DNA from: Micromonospora avicenniae
GTDB lineage: Bacteria; Actinomycetota; Actinomycetes; Mycobacteriales; Micromonosporaceae
Direction of reading: 5' to 3'
DNA: 64,000 bases
Assembly (NCBI RefSeq): GCF_900156065.1
Contig: NZ_FTNF01000020.1
Span: 1 to 64,000 of the forward strand
Each line of letters begins with the position of its first letter. The stretch's first letter is position 1. The translations under genes were made by a program, and so were the position numbers. This document shows, piece by piece, positions 17,195 through 25,053 of the stretch. Below the pieces are notes generated by a model. The model did no database searches. It saw nothing but the letters and a program-made list of their open reading frames with translations, and was not told where the DNA came from.

Positions 17195-18220
17195 TCAGGC
17201 GGGTACGGCGGGAAGCCGGACCACGAACCGGCATCCGTCGCCCGTGTTCCGTACGGTGACCCGGCCGCCGTGCGCCTCGACCAGCCCCCGCACGATGGCC
17301 AGGCCCAGCCCGCCGGAGTCCTCCCCGTTGCCGCCCAGCCGGGGCGTACGTGCCGGCTCGCCGCGGAACGCCACGTCGAACAGGCGCGGCAGATCCTCCT
17401 CCGGGATGCCGCCGCAGGTGTCCGCCACCGCCAGCCAGGCCTCGTCGTCGTCCCGGCCCCCGTCGACGTGCACGGTGCCGTCCTCGGGGGTGTAGCGCAC
17501 CGCGTTGAGCAGCAGGTTGCCCACCACCCGGGCCAGCTCGGGTTCGCTGGCCAGCACGGTGGGCCAGCCCGACTCGGCGGCGACGAGTTTGATTCCTCGG
17601 GCGGCGGCGAGCGGCGCGGCGCCGGCGAGGGCGTCGGACACCACCTCGCCGAGCGGCACCGAGGCCAGGGAGAGCCGCAGCGCGCCCGCGTTGATCCGGG
17701 ACAGCTCGAACAGGTCGTCCACCAACCGGGTCATCCGGTCGGTCTGCACCCGGATGCGCCGGTGGTACTCGGCGACCGTCGCCGGTTCGTCCACCACACG
17801 GTCCTCCAGCGCCTCGGCCATCGCCCGCAGGCCGGCCAGCGGCGTACGCAGGTCGTGGGACACCCAGGCGACCAGGTCCCGACGACCCTTCTCGATCCGG
17901 CGTTCCCGCTCGCGCGCCTGGTCGGCCCAGACGGCGGCGGCGGCGAGCCGCCGGCCGAAGTACCAGCCGATGGCGAGGCTCACCGCCGCGGCGGCGGCCA
18001 CGGTGAGCAGCACGACCTGAAGGTCGTGGCGGGACAGGAACATCGCCCGGGCGACCACCGTCACACCGGCCACCACGGCGGCCACGGTCACCGCGAGCAG
18101 CACGCAGACGTGCACGGTGATCGACCGGTGCCGCAGCAACCGCAGCGCGAGCGCGCCGGCCAGCCCGACGCCCAGCGCCGCCGCCAGCGCCATGGCGAAG
18201 ATCAGAATGAGGTCACGCAT
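17195..18220 (-). CDS. sensor histidine kinase
   Basis: This encodes 341 aa. Two pairs of membrane helices fill residues 1-90 with almost no extracytoplasmic domain, so the signal is probably sensed within the membrane or through a partner. The HisKA box VSHDLRTPLAGLRAMAEAL carries His122. The HATPase domain has NLLLNAVRYTP (N box), DTCGGIP (G1) and GGLGLAIVRGLVEAHGG (G2). ATG at 18220 overlaps the response-regulator gene by eight bases, so the pair is one operon. It phosphorylates the regulator encoded just upstream. Its neighbours on both sides are envelope genes, suggesting an envelope signal. Confidence 0.92.
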   Translation of the reverse strand: MRDLILIFAMALAAALGVGLAGALALRLLRHRSITVHVCVLLAVTVAAVVAGVTVVARAMFLSRHDLQVVLLTVAAAAAVSLAIGWYFGRRLAAAAVWADQARERERRIEKGRRDLVAWVSHDLRTPLAGLRAMAEALEDRVVDEPATVAEYHRRIRVQTDRMTRLVDDLFELSRINAGALRLSLASVPLGEVVSDALAGAAPLAAARGIKLVAAESGWPTVLASEPELARVVGNLLLNAVRYTPEDGTVHVDGGRDDDEAWLAVADTCGGIPEEDLPRLFDVAFRGEPARTPRLGGNGEDSGGLGLAIVRGLVEAHGGRVTVRNTGDGCRFVVRLPAVPA

Positions 18221-18905
18221 CGGCGGGCTGGTAGCGGTAACCGACGCCCCACACCGTGACGATGCGTCGTGGCGCGGCCGGGTCGTCCTCGATCTTCTCC
18301 CGCAGCCGGCGTACGTGCACGGTCACCGTGGACTCGTCGCCGAACGTCCAGCCCCAGACCCGCTCCAGCAGTTCGGCGCGACGGAACGCCCGCGCCGGGT
18401 GCCGCAACAGGTGAGCCAGCAGGTCGAACTCACGCAGGGTGAGGGTCAGCTCCCGGCCGTGCAGCCGGGCCACCCGGGGGCCGGTCGCCACCTCGAGGCC
18501 GGCGTCGACGAAGACCTCCGCCTCCGGCGGTGCGGGCTCCCCGGCCCGGCGCAGCACCGAGCCGACTCGCAGCACCAACTCCCGTGGCGAGAACGGTTTG
18601 CCCAGGTAGTCGTCGGCGCCCAGTTGCAGCCCGAGCACCCGGTCGGCCTCGTCGCCGCGGGCGGTGAGCATGATGATCGGTACGCCGTCCGACCCCTGCC
18701 GCAGCCGCCGGCACACCTGCAACCCGTCCAGCCCGGGCAGCATCAGATCGAGCACCACCAGGTGCGGCCGGCGTTCCCGCACCGCGTCGAGGGCCGCCAG
18801 GCCGTCTCCGATGTGGTCGACCTCGTAGCCGGCGTGTTCCAGGTAGCGGCAGACCACGTCGCTGACCGTCCGGTCGTCGTCCACCACCAGCACCCGATGA
18901 CTCAC
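18213..18905 (-). CDS. OmpR/PhoB-family response regulator
   Basis: This encodes 230 aa. The receiver domain has VLVVDDD, phospho-acceptor Asp53 in LVVLDLMLPGLDG, LTARGDEAD and YLGKPFSPREL. The C-terminal winged helix shows LTLTLREFDLLAHLL and STVTVHVRRLREKIE...VWGVGYRY. Two in-frame GTGs are possible: the one at 18905 is preferred because GGGGAGG lies five bases upstream, while the GTG at 18911 overlaps that ribosome site. A TAGGGT -10 box and an OmpR-type direct repeat lie upstream, so the gene is probably autoregulated. The same repeat precedes the oxidoreductase, epimerase and glycosyltransferase genes, making this protein the obvious candidate to control them. Confidence 0.92.
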   Translation of the reverse strand: MSHRVLVVDDDRTVSDVVCRYLEHAGYEVDHIGDGLAALDAVRERRPHLVVLDLMLPGLDGLQVCRRLRQGSDGVPIIMLTARGDEADRVLGLQLGADDYLGKPFSPRELVLRVGSVLRRAGEPAPPEAEVFVDAGLEVATGPRVARLHGRELTLTLREFDLLAHLLRHPARAFRRAELLERVWGWTFGDESTVTVHVRRLREKIEDDPAAPRRIVTVWGVGYRYQPADA

Positions 18906-18923
18906 ATGCACCTCCCCGCGCCA

Positions 18924-18929
18924 ACCCTA
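18924..18929 (-). promoter_or_regulatory. -10 box of the two-component operon
   Basis: TAGGGT on the minus strand fits TANNNT. It implies a start near 18917, a leader of about a dozen bases holding GGGGAGG, and a position of about -48 to -64 for the tandem box at 18965-18981. Confidence 0.5.
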
Positions 18930-18964
18930 GCCAGGGCCTCCGCCGAACGGTCGGGGGCGAGATG

Positions 18965-18981
18965 TTGCGGATTCCTTACCG
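18965..18981. promoter_or_regulatory. OmpR-type tandem box C
   Basis: TTGCGG (18965) and TTACCG (18976) are 11 bp apart in the region between the response-regulator gene (minus) and the DnaK-like gene (plus). It is nearly the same sequence as box A2 at the epimerase promoter and fits autoregulation. Confidence 0.55.
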
Positions 18982-19069
18982 ACCAACGTGGCTGACCGGC
19001 CGGTCAGCCACGCGGTGGCGGCTGCGTACGATGCGGGACCGGGCATCCTCACCGCGGAGGTATCGGTAG

Positions 19070-21949
19070 ATGGCAGGCCAGCACGAGGGCTTCGCTCTCG
19101 GTGTCGACCTCGGTACGTCCAACACCGTGGCGGTGCTGCGCTGGCCGGACGGGCGTACCCGGCCGCTGCTGGTGGACGGCCAGCCGATCATGCCCTCCGG
19201 CGTGTACGCCGACCAGGACGGCGGTCTGCACGCCGGCCTCGACGCCCGACGGCTGGCGCAGGCCGACCCGGGCCGCTACGAGCCGAACCCGAAGCGCCGC
19301 ATCGACGAGCCGACCGTACGCCTCGGCGACCGCGACCTGCCGCCCGCGAAACTGCTCGGGGCGGTGCTGCACGCGGTCGGTCGGGCCGCGGTCGAGGCCG
19401 TCGGCTTCCTGCCCCCGGCGGTGCTCACCTGCCCGGCCACCTGGGACGACACCCGGCGGCAGGTGCTCGGCGAGGCGCTGCTGGGCGCCGGCTGGCCGCA
19501 GGCGGCCGAGCACACCCTCGCCGGCCCGACCCCACCCGGCACCCGGCTGCTGCGTGAGCCGGTGGCCGCCGCCCGCTACTACACGCAGGTGCTGCGCCGC
19601 CCGGTTCCGGTCGGCGAGGCGATCGCGGTCTTCGACTTCGGCGGCGGCACCCTGGATGTCGCCGTCGTACGCAACGAGGGAGCCGACCCGTGGGGCGACT
19701 CGGGCTTCACCGTCATCTCCTGCGGTGGGCTACCCGACCTCGGCGGCCTGGACGTCGACGCGGCGCTGGTCGCCCGGGTCGGTGAACTGGTCGCCGGCCG
19801 GTACGCGCAGCAGTGGGCGCGGCTGACCGCGCCGAGCGACACGATGCAGCGTCGCGACGCCATCGCGCTCTGGGAGGCGGTACGGGGCGCCAAGGAGTCG
19901 CTGTCCCGTGCCACGGCCGCGCCGGTGGCGGTACCCGGCGTGGCCGAGCCGGTCCGGCTGACCCGGGACGACGTCGAGCGGGCCGCCCGTCCGTTGCTGG
20001 AGCGCGCGGTCGCCGCCGCCCGGGAGGTGATCGGCGCGGCCGGGCTCACGCCCGAGCGGCTCGCCGGGCTCTTCCTGGTCGGCGGGTCGTCCCGGATGCC
20101 ACTGGTGGCCAGGATGCTCCACGCCGACCTGGGCATCGCGCCGACCGTCCTGGAACAGCCGGAGCTGCCGGTCGCCGAGGGCGCCCTGACCGACCTGCCG
20201 CTACGTGTGCCGACGGCGACGGCCGCCGGTCCGGCCTTTCCCGCGCAGCGGCCGGCCCCGACGGTGCTGGACGCCGGCCCGGCCGCGCCGGCACAGGCGC
20301 CCGGCGCGGTGCCGGCCGGTCCGGGGCCGGAATCTGCCGTGCCGGCGCCTGCCGGCGCGCCGCCCCGGTCGGGGCTCGCGGCCACGCTGCCCGCAAACGT
20401 CGGTCCGACCCTCGTCGACCGTCCCGGCTCTCCCGCCGGGCCGCCGTTGCCCGGGCCGCCTCCGTCCGTCAACCCCGTCTCCGCGCCGCCCGCCGGCCAC
20501 CACGCTGCACCGTTCCGCGGACCGGCCGCGCGACCCTCGCCGGTCGGCCCGGTGTCGCCGCCCCCGTCCGGTGCGCCCGGCGTGCGAGCCGGTCGACGGC
20601 GGACCGGTTGGATCGTCCTCGGCGCCGTGGTCGCCCTCGCCGGGGTGGCCACCGCCGCGCTGCTCTACCTGACCCGGGACCGTTACCCGGGGCTGGACTT
20701 CCACACACTGCAGGAGGTGAACCGGGTGGCCGCCGGCGACGAGCGTTCCGTCGGCGTGTGGACGGCCGTGCTGGGCGACCGTGCGTATCTGGCGTACCGA
20801 CGAACCGACGGACAGCTGGAGGTGGTGGCCGTCGAGGCCGGCACCGGTGAGGAACTGTGGCGGAAGACGACCGGCGTCGCCGCCGATGACTGGGAGCAGA
20901 TCGTCGCCGTGCCGGGTGCTGTCGTCGCGTACCCCAGCGAGCCCGCCACCAGCACGCCGCGAGAGATGGTGGTGCTGGACGCCACCACCGGCGCGCAGCG
21001 GTGGAAGCGGGCCATTCACGGCGACGACGACGTCTACTTCACCGATCAGGTGGCGGTCCTGGTCGATCGGACCGGGAAGCGGCTCGTCGGCCTGCGCCTG
21101 CGCGACGGTGAGCAACGGTGGGACCTGCCCAACCCTCAGGACGAGTACGGCGGCGCCCGCACCACGGTCGTGCCGGTCGGCACCCGCCAGGCGGACGCCG
21201 GGCCCGGCTACCTCGACGGTGTGCCGCGGAATCCGTGGCGGGAGAAGGGACGGCGCCTGCTCCAGGTGGGCGCGGACCGCTCGGTGCGGGTCGTCGAGAT
21301 GGACAGCGGCAAGGTCATCGGCAGCCGGGGAAACGTGGCCGACCTCGACGATCTTCTCGCGGCGCACGAGGACCGGCTCTACGTCGCCGCCGACGAGGGC
21401 GGCTACCAGCTGCTCGGGTACGACCTGAACTCACTCGCCGCGCAACCGGTCGTGCTCTACCGGGCTCCGGACGACAGGCGTCGGCCCGAGGCGTTGGTGG
21501 CGTGCGGCGAGCACCGGGCCTGCGTGCTGGAGGTGCCGGATGCCAAGGCCGATCAGACCGTCGTGGTGGCGGCGACCGAGGGCGAGGCGCCGAAGAGTTG
21601 GCCGGCGCCGAACGCGAGCACGCTGGCGCCCGTCGGTGAACGTCTGCTGGTCCGGGTGACCGACTCGGCGGCCACGAGTACGCTCTTCGACTCGGACGGC
21701 AAGGCGGTGCTGCGCGATCGGCGGGGGGTCGCGGTCCGGCTCGACGCGGGGAATCTGCTGGTCTTCGCGCAGCCGCCGAGCACGGTCGAGTCCGACCGCA
21801 GCGTCGCCGGTGTGTGGGCGGGTACCGGCGAGGTGACCGAACTCGGTGAACTCGTCGGCGTGCGCGGCAGCAGTTGTTCGTGGAACACCCGGCTGATCGT
21901 CTGCGGCGCGGAGAAGGACTTCGTCATCTACCGCTTCGCGTCGGACTGA
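19070..21949 (+). CDS. DnaK-like ATPase fused to a membrane-anchored PQQ-type propeller
   Basis: This encodes 959 aa from ATG at 19070 with GCGGAGG upstream. Residues 1-375 are an actin/Hsp70 ATPase (GVDLGTSNTVAVL at about 8; VFDFGGGTLDVAVV; LFLVGGSSRMPLVARML near 340). The Hsp70 substrate-binding domain is missing. Instead a proline-rich linker (about 385-505) leads to one membrane helix (WIVLGAVVALAGVATAALLYL at about 510-530). An extracytoplasmic PQQ-like beta-propeller (about 550-959) follows, with repeats such as LEVVAVEAGTGEELWRKTT and MVVLDATTGAQRWKRAI. This layout suggests an ATPase in the cytoplasm linked to a sensor or scaffold outside. It is divergent from the two-component operon and shares its promoter region. 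Confidence 0.88.
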   Translation: MAGQHEGFALGVDLGTSNTVAVLRWPDGRTRPLLVDGQPIMPSGVYADQDGGLHAGLDARRLAQADPGRYEPNPKRRIDEPTVRLGDRDLPPAKLLGAVLHAVGRAAVEAVGFLPPAVLTCPATWDDTRRQVLGEALLGAGWPQAAEHTLAGPTPPGTRLLREPVAAARYYTQVLRRPVPVGEAIAVFDFGGGTLDVAVVRNEGADPWGDSGFTVISCGGLPDLGGLDVDAALVARVGELVAGRYAQQWARLTAPSDTMQRRDAIALWEAVRGAKESLSRATAAPVAVPGVAEPVRLTRDDVERAARPLLERAVAAAREVIGAAGLTPERLAGLFLVGGSSRMPLVARMLHADLGIAPTVLEQPELPVAEGALTDLPLRVPTATAAGPAFPAQRPAPTVLDAGPAAPAQAPGAVPAGPGPESAVPAPAGAPPRSGLAATLPANVGPTLVDRPGSPAGPPLPGPPPSVNPVSAPPAGHHAAPFRGPAARPSPVGPVSPPPSGAPGVRAGRRRTGWIVLGAVVALAGVATAALLYLTRDRYPGLDFHTLQEVNRVAAGDERSVGVWTAVLGDRAYLAYRRTDGQLEVVAVEAGTGEELWRKTTGVAADDWEQIVAVPGAVVAYPSEPATSTPREMVVLDATTGAQRWKRAIHGDDDVYFTDQVAVLVDRTGKRLVGLRLRDGEQRWDLPNPQDEYGGARTTVVPVGTRQADAGPGYLDGVPRNPWREKGRRLLQVGADRSVRVVEMDSGKVIGSRGNVADLDDLLAAHEDRLYVAADEGGYQLLGYDLNSLAAQPVVLYRAPDDRRRPEALVACGEHRACVLEVPDAKADQTVVVAATEGEAPKSWPAPNASTLAPVGERLLVRVTDSAATSTLFDSDGKAVLRDRRGVAVRLDAGNLLVFAQPPSTVESDRSVAGVWAGTGEVTELGELVGVRGSSCSWNTRLIVCGAEKDFVIYRFASD

Positions 21950-21971
21950 CCCCGCCACGGGACGCCTCGAA

Positions 21972-22011
21972 CCCGCCCGCCCGGGCCGTGCGAGGCGGCC
22001 GGGCGGGCGGG
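21972..22011. terminator. bidirectional GC-rich terminator hairpin
   Basis: A perfect 13-bp stem (21972-21984 with 21999-22011) lies between the convergent DnaK-like and alpha-galactosidase genes. It lacks a U-run, as is common in high-GC actinomycetes. Confidence 0.65.
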
Positions 22012-22017
22012 GCGGGC

Positions 22018-24114
22018 TCACTCCCGATCGAGGACGATGAGGTCGGCGTCGTGGGTCGGCGTCCACTGCACGGGAAGTCCGACCGCGCTGAGGTGGCTGC
22101 CCGAGTAGCTCTGGTCGCCCTGCCGGTACCGCGCGTCCGGGGCGAGGCCGCGCAGCGGCAGCCGCACCGGGCGGGACGGCAACAGTCCCGGGCCGTCCGA
22201 CCGGCCGGTGTGCCAGGCCAGCACGACCACCCGCCGCCCGTCGGGAGAGGTGTACTGCACCGCGCAGCGGGCCTGGTCCGGCCCGCCGATCAGGTGCACC
22301 TCGCCGTGTGTGACGACCTCCCGGATCTCCTTGTACCGGGAGATCCACCCGGCCGCCTCGGCGCGCTGCTGCGGCGTCCAGTGCCGGATGTCCGCGCCGA
22401 TGCCGAGCACCCCGGCCATGGCGAGGACGAACCGGAACGCCAGCGACCGGGGCCGCGGATCGAAGATCCCGGGCGCATCTGTCACCCACGAGCTCAGCAG
22501 GTGCGGAGCGTTGGCGTGCAGGAAACCGTGCTGGATCGCCAGCCGGTCCATGGGGGCCGTGTTGTCGCTGGGCCAGAAGATGTCGGCCCGACCGGCCATG
22601 GCGAGGTCGGTGCGGGCGCCACCGCCGGCGCAGGACTCGATCAGCACGTCCGGGTGGTCCCGGCGGAGCTGGTCGTAGATCCGGTGCAGGGCGGTCACGT
22701 GCGCGCCGTCGAGGTCCAGCGGTCCGTCCGCGCCGGCGCGGCCCGGTTCGGTCCGCGGCCGGTTGAAGTCCCACTTCAGGTACGCGATGTCGTACCGGCG
22801 CAGCAGGCCGTCCAGCGTGGAGTGGACGAAGTCGGCGACCTCCGGCCGTCCCAGGTCCAGCAGGTACTGGTTGCGGATCGGGGTCAGCGGCCGCCCGTCG
22901 ACCTGGTAGACCCAGTCGGGGTGCTCGGCGTAGAGGCGGGAGCGCGGATTCACACACTCGGGCTCCACCCAGAGCCCGAAGCGCAGCCCCAGGCCGCGGA
23001 CCTCGGCGATGAACGCCTCGAAGCCGTCCGGGAAGCCGGCCGGGTCGGGCGTCCAGTCGCCCAGCCCGGCGGTGTCGTCGTTGCGGCCGACGAACCAACC
23101 GTCGTCGACGACGAACGTCTCGACCCCGAGGTCGGCGGCGATCCGGGCCAGTTCCAGCTGGCTCTTCGCGTCGACCGCGAAGTAGGTCGCCTCCCACGAG
23201 TTGTAGAGCACCGGCCGGGGGACGAGCCGGTCCCCGGCGAGCAGGCGCTGGTAGCGGTGCCAGACCCGGGCCAGCCCGTCCAGCCCGTCGGTGCTGTACG
23301 CTCCGGCGACCTCCGGGAGGGTCAGCGTGCCACGCGCCGGCAGTTCCAGGGGGCCGTCCGGCAACCGGCGCCCGGCCCGGATCCGGGTGAGCCCGCCGGT
23401 GTCCCGCTCTGCGGTGATCTCCCACGAACCGGTCCAGGCCACCGCCACGCCCCAGGCCGGTCCGTCCGGCTCGGCCCCGTCCCGTACGGCCAGCCACGGC
23501 ACGTGCAGATGCCCGGGTACGCCCTGGCTGCTGCCGATGGTGAACGCCCCGTGCTTCAGGTCGACGTGCTCGAGCTGGAACTCCTGCGCCCACTGGCCCC
23601 ACTGGTGGCTGAGCAGCGCGCCGTGCGGGGTGGGTACGCAGAAACCGCCCGTGCCGACGCGGGCCAGTCGGAGGGGCTCGTTGCCGGTGTTGGTCAGCTC
23701 CACCCAGCGGCGGACCACGTCGGCGCCGGCCGGTACGGCGTAGCGCAGCACCGCCCGCAGCCCGGTGACCGGGTCGGCGAAGGTGACCGCCAGCGTGCCG
23801 GCGGCCGGATCGTGCGCCGCCTCGGTGAAGCCGAACGCCACCCGCCGGTGCCCGGTCATCGTCTCCACCACCAGATCGGCGCCCGTGAACGGGCGGTCCG
23901 CGTCGGTGGCGTACTCGATCGGGGCGGCGTCCCCGGCCGTGAGGAACGGCACCGGCCCGTCGTACGCGACGGGGGAGGGGCCGTTGCCGACCCCGTGCGG
24001 CCCCCACGCGACTAGTTCCAGCCAGCGCCCGTGCGCCGGCACCGTCACCACGTACTCGGTGTGCGCGCCGCGCAGCGTCCACCGCCGCGCGGCGTCCGTA
24101 CCCTGCTCGCTCAC
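22018..24114 (-). CDS. GH36 alpha-galactosidase
   Basis: This encodes 698 aa from a GTG at 24114. An N-terminal beta-supersandwich (about 1-300) precedes the catalytic barrel with SWEATYFAVD, ETFVVDDGWFVGRNDD, LGLRFGLWVEPECVNP, IAYLKWDFNRP (nucleophile Asp449), ESCAGGGARTD and WPSDNTAPMDR (acid/base Asp517). A C-terminal beta domain ends the chain. There is no signal peptide, so it acts in the cytoplasm on imported alpha-galactosides such as melibiose- or raffinose-type sugars. It is the last gene of the ABC-importer operon, joined to the permease gene by two coupled mini-ORF repeats. The released galactose can feed the DgoD pathway encoded on the divergent arm. Confidence 0.94.
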   Translation of the reverse strand: MSEQGTDAARRWTLRGAHTEYVVTVPAHGRWLELVAWGPHGVGNGPSPVAYDGPVPFLTAGDAAPIEYATDADRPFTGADLVVETMTGHRRVAFGFTEAAHDPAAGTLAVTFADPVTGLRAVLRYAVPAGADVVRRWVELTNTGNEPLRLARVGTGGFCVPTPHGALLSHQWGQWAQEFQLEHVDLKHGAFTIGSSQGVPGHLHVPWLAVRDGAEPDGPAWGVAVAWTGSWEITAERDTGGLTRIRAGRRLPDGPLELPARGTLTLPEVAGAYSTDGLDGLARVWHRYQRLLAGDRLVPRPVLYNSWEATYFAVDAKSQLELARIAADLGVETFVVDDGWFVGRNDDTAGLGDWTPDPAGFPDGFEAFIAEVRGLGLRFGLWVEPECVNPRSRLYAEHPDWVYQVDGRPLTPIRNQYLLDLGRPEVADFVHSTLDGLLRRYDIAYLKWDFNRPRTEPGRAGADGPLDLDGAHVTALHRIYDQLRRDHPDVLIESCAGGGARTDLAMAGRADIFWPSDNTAPMDRLAIQHGFLHANAPHLLSSWVTDAPGIFDPRPRSLAFRFVLAMAGVLGIGADIRHWTPQQRAEAAGWISRYKEIREVVTHGEVHLIGGPDQARCAVQYTSPDGRRVVVLAWHTGRSDGPGLLPSRPVRLPLRGLAPDARYRQGDQSYSGSHLSAVGLPVQWTPTHDADLIVLDRE

Positions 24115-24232
24115 TGGCTCTCCTTCGTTCGCGACTGCGGGGCTCGCAAAAGCGGCTCACTCCTCGCGCTCACTGGCTGTCCTCTGTTCGCGACTGCGGG
24201 GCTCGCAGGAGCGGCTCACTCCTCGCGCTCAC
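24111..24232 (-). repeat. tandem pair of 59-bp coupling repeats, each a 20-codon mini-ORF
   Basis: Two head-to-tail units (24174-24232 and 24115-24173) lie between the permease stop and the galactosidase start. Read on the minus strand, each begins GTGAGCGCGAGGAGTGAGC and contains GCGAGCCCCGCAGTCGCGAAC. The first GTG overlaps the permease TGA. The frame (MSARSEPLLRAPQS...) runs 20 codons to a TGA that overlaps the GTG of the second unit, whose own TGA overlaps the galactosidase GTG. The reading chain is therefore unbroken: permease, mini-ORF, mini-ORF, enzyme. A related pair of 56-bp units is at 28940-29055. Whether the peptides are made is unknown. Confidence 0.8.
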
Positions 24233-25053
24233 TTGACCGCGCCGATCGCCAGGCCGCCGATGAAGTGCCGCTGGAAGCGCAGGAAGACCGCGACGGTCGG
24301 CACCGCGGCGATCACCGTGCCGGCGGCGATCACGCTCCACGAGGAGACGAACTGGCCTTGGAGCGCGAGCAGCGCCGGGGTGACCGGCATCCGATCGTCG
24401 GTGCGCAGCACCGTGATGGCCCAGAGCAGATCGTTGAAGATCCAGGTGAAGGAGAGCGCGCCGAGCGCGGCCAGGGCCGGCCGGGTCAGCGGCAGCATCA
24501 CCCGGGTGAAGATCTGCGCCGGGCCCGCGCCGTCGATCGTCGCCGCCTCCTGGATTTCGCCGGGCAGGTCGCGCATGAAGCCGTGCAGCACGAACGTGTA
24601 GAAGCCGAGCCCGAAGCCGACCTGCACCGTGATCAGCGCCCAGAGCGTGTCGTACAGGCCGGTCAGCTCACTGAACTTCTGTACCGGGATGAGCAGGATC
24701 TGCGGCGGCAGCAGGTTGCCGGCGAGCATCAGCAGCAGGATGGTCCGCCGGCCGGGGATCCGGTAGCGGCTCAGCGCGAACGCCGCGACGGCGGCCAGCG
24801 CCAGGCTCAGCAGCACCGAGGGCACGGTCACCAGCAGGCTGTTGACCAGCGCCCGCAGTTCCCCGCCGTCGACCCACGCCTGCCGGTAGGTGTCGAGGGT
24901 GAACGAGTGCGGCAGGCTGCCCACCCCGTTGGCGGCGATGTCGTCGAAGGTGCGGGTGGACATCACCACCACCCAGATGACCGGCCCGAGCCAGAGCAGC
25001 GAGAGCAGGACCATCCCGGTGTGGAAGGTCCCGGTGCGGAGCTTGCGGATCAC
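24229..25053 (-). CDS. sugar ABC transporter permease (MalG type)
   Basis: This encodes 274 aa. GTG at 25053 overlaps the stop of the partner permease (GTGA) and fixes the start. Six membrane segments are visible, and the EAA loop IQEAATIDGAGPAQIFTRVMLPLTRPAL is the contact for the ATPase. It belongs to the CUT1 carbohydrate importer family. No ATPase gene is in the operon, so a shared MsiK-like ATPase elsewhere probably drives it, as is usual in actinomycetes. Its stop overlaps the first of two mini-ORF repeats leading to the galactosidase. Confidence 0.92.
   Translation of the reverse strand: MIRKLRTGTFHTGMVLLSLLWLGPVIWVVVMSTRTFDDIAANGVGSLPHSFTLDTYRQAWVDGGELRALVNSLLVTVPSVLLSLALAAVAAFALSRYRIPGRRTILLLMLAGNLLPPQILLIPVQKFSELTGLYDTLWALITVQVGFGLGFYTFVLHGFMRDLPGEIQEAATIDGAGPAQIFTRVMLPLTRPALAALGALSFTWIFNDLLWAITVLRTDDRMPVTPALLALQGQFVSSWSVIAAGTVIAAVPTVAVFLRFQRHFIGGLAIGAVK

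Noticed and set aside
21431..24160. A 909-codon minus-strand frame over the alpha-galactosidase
   Set aside because: It is a wrong frame of the galactosidase gene. The GH36 motifs are in the frame starting at 24114.
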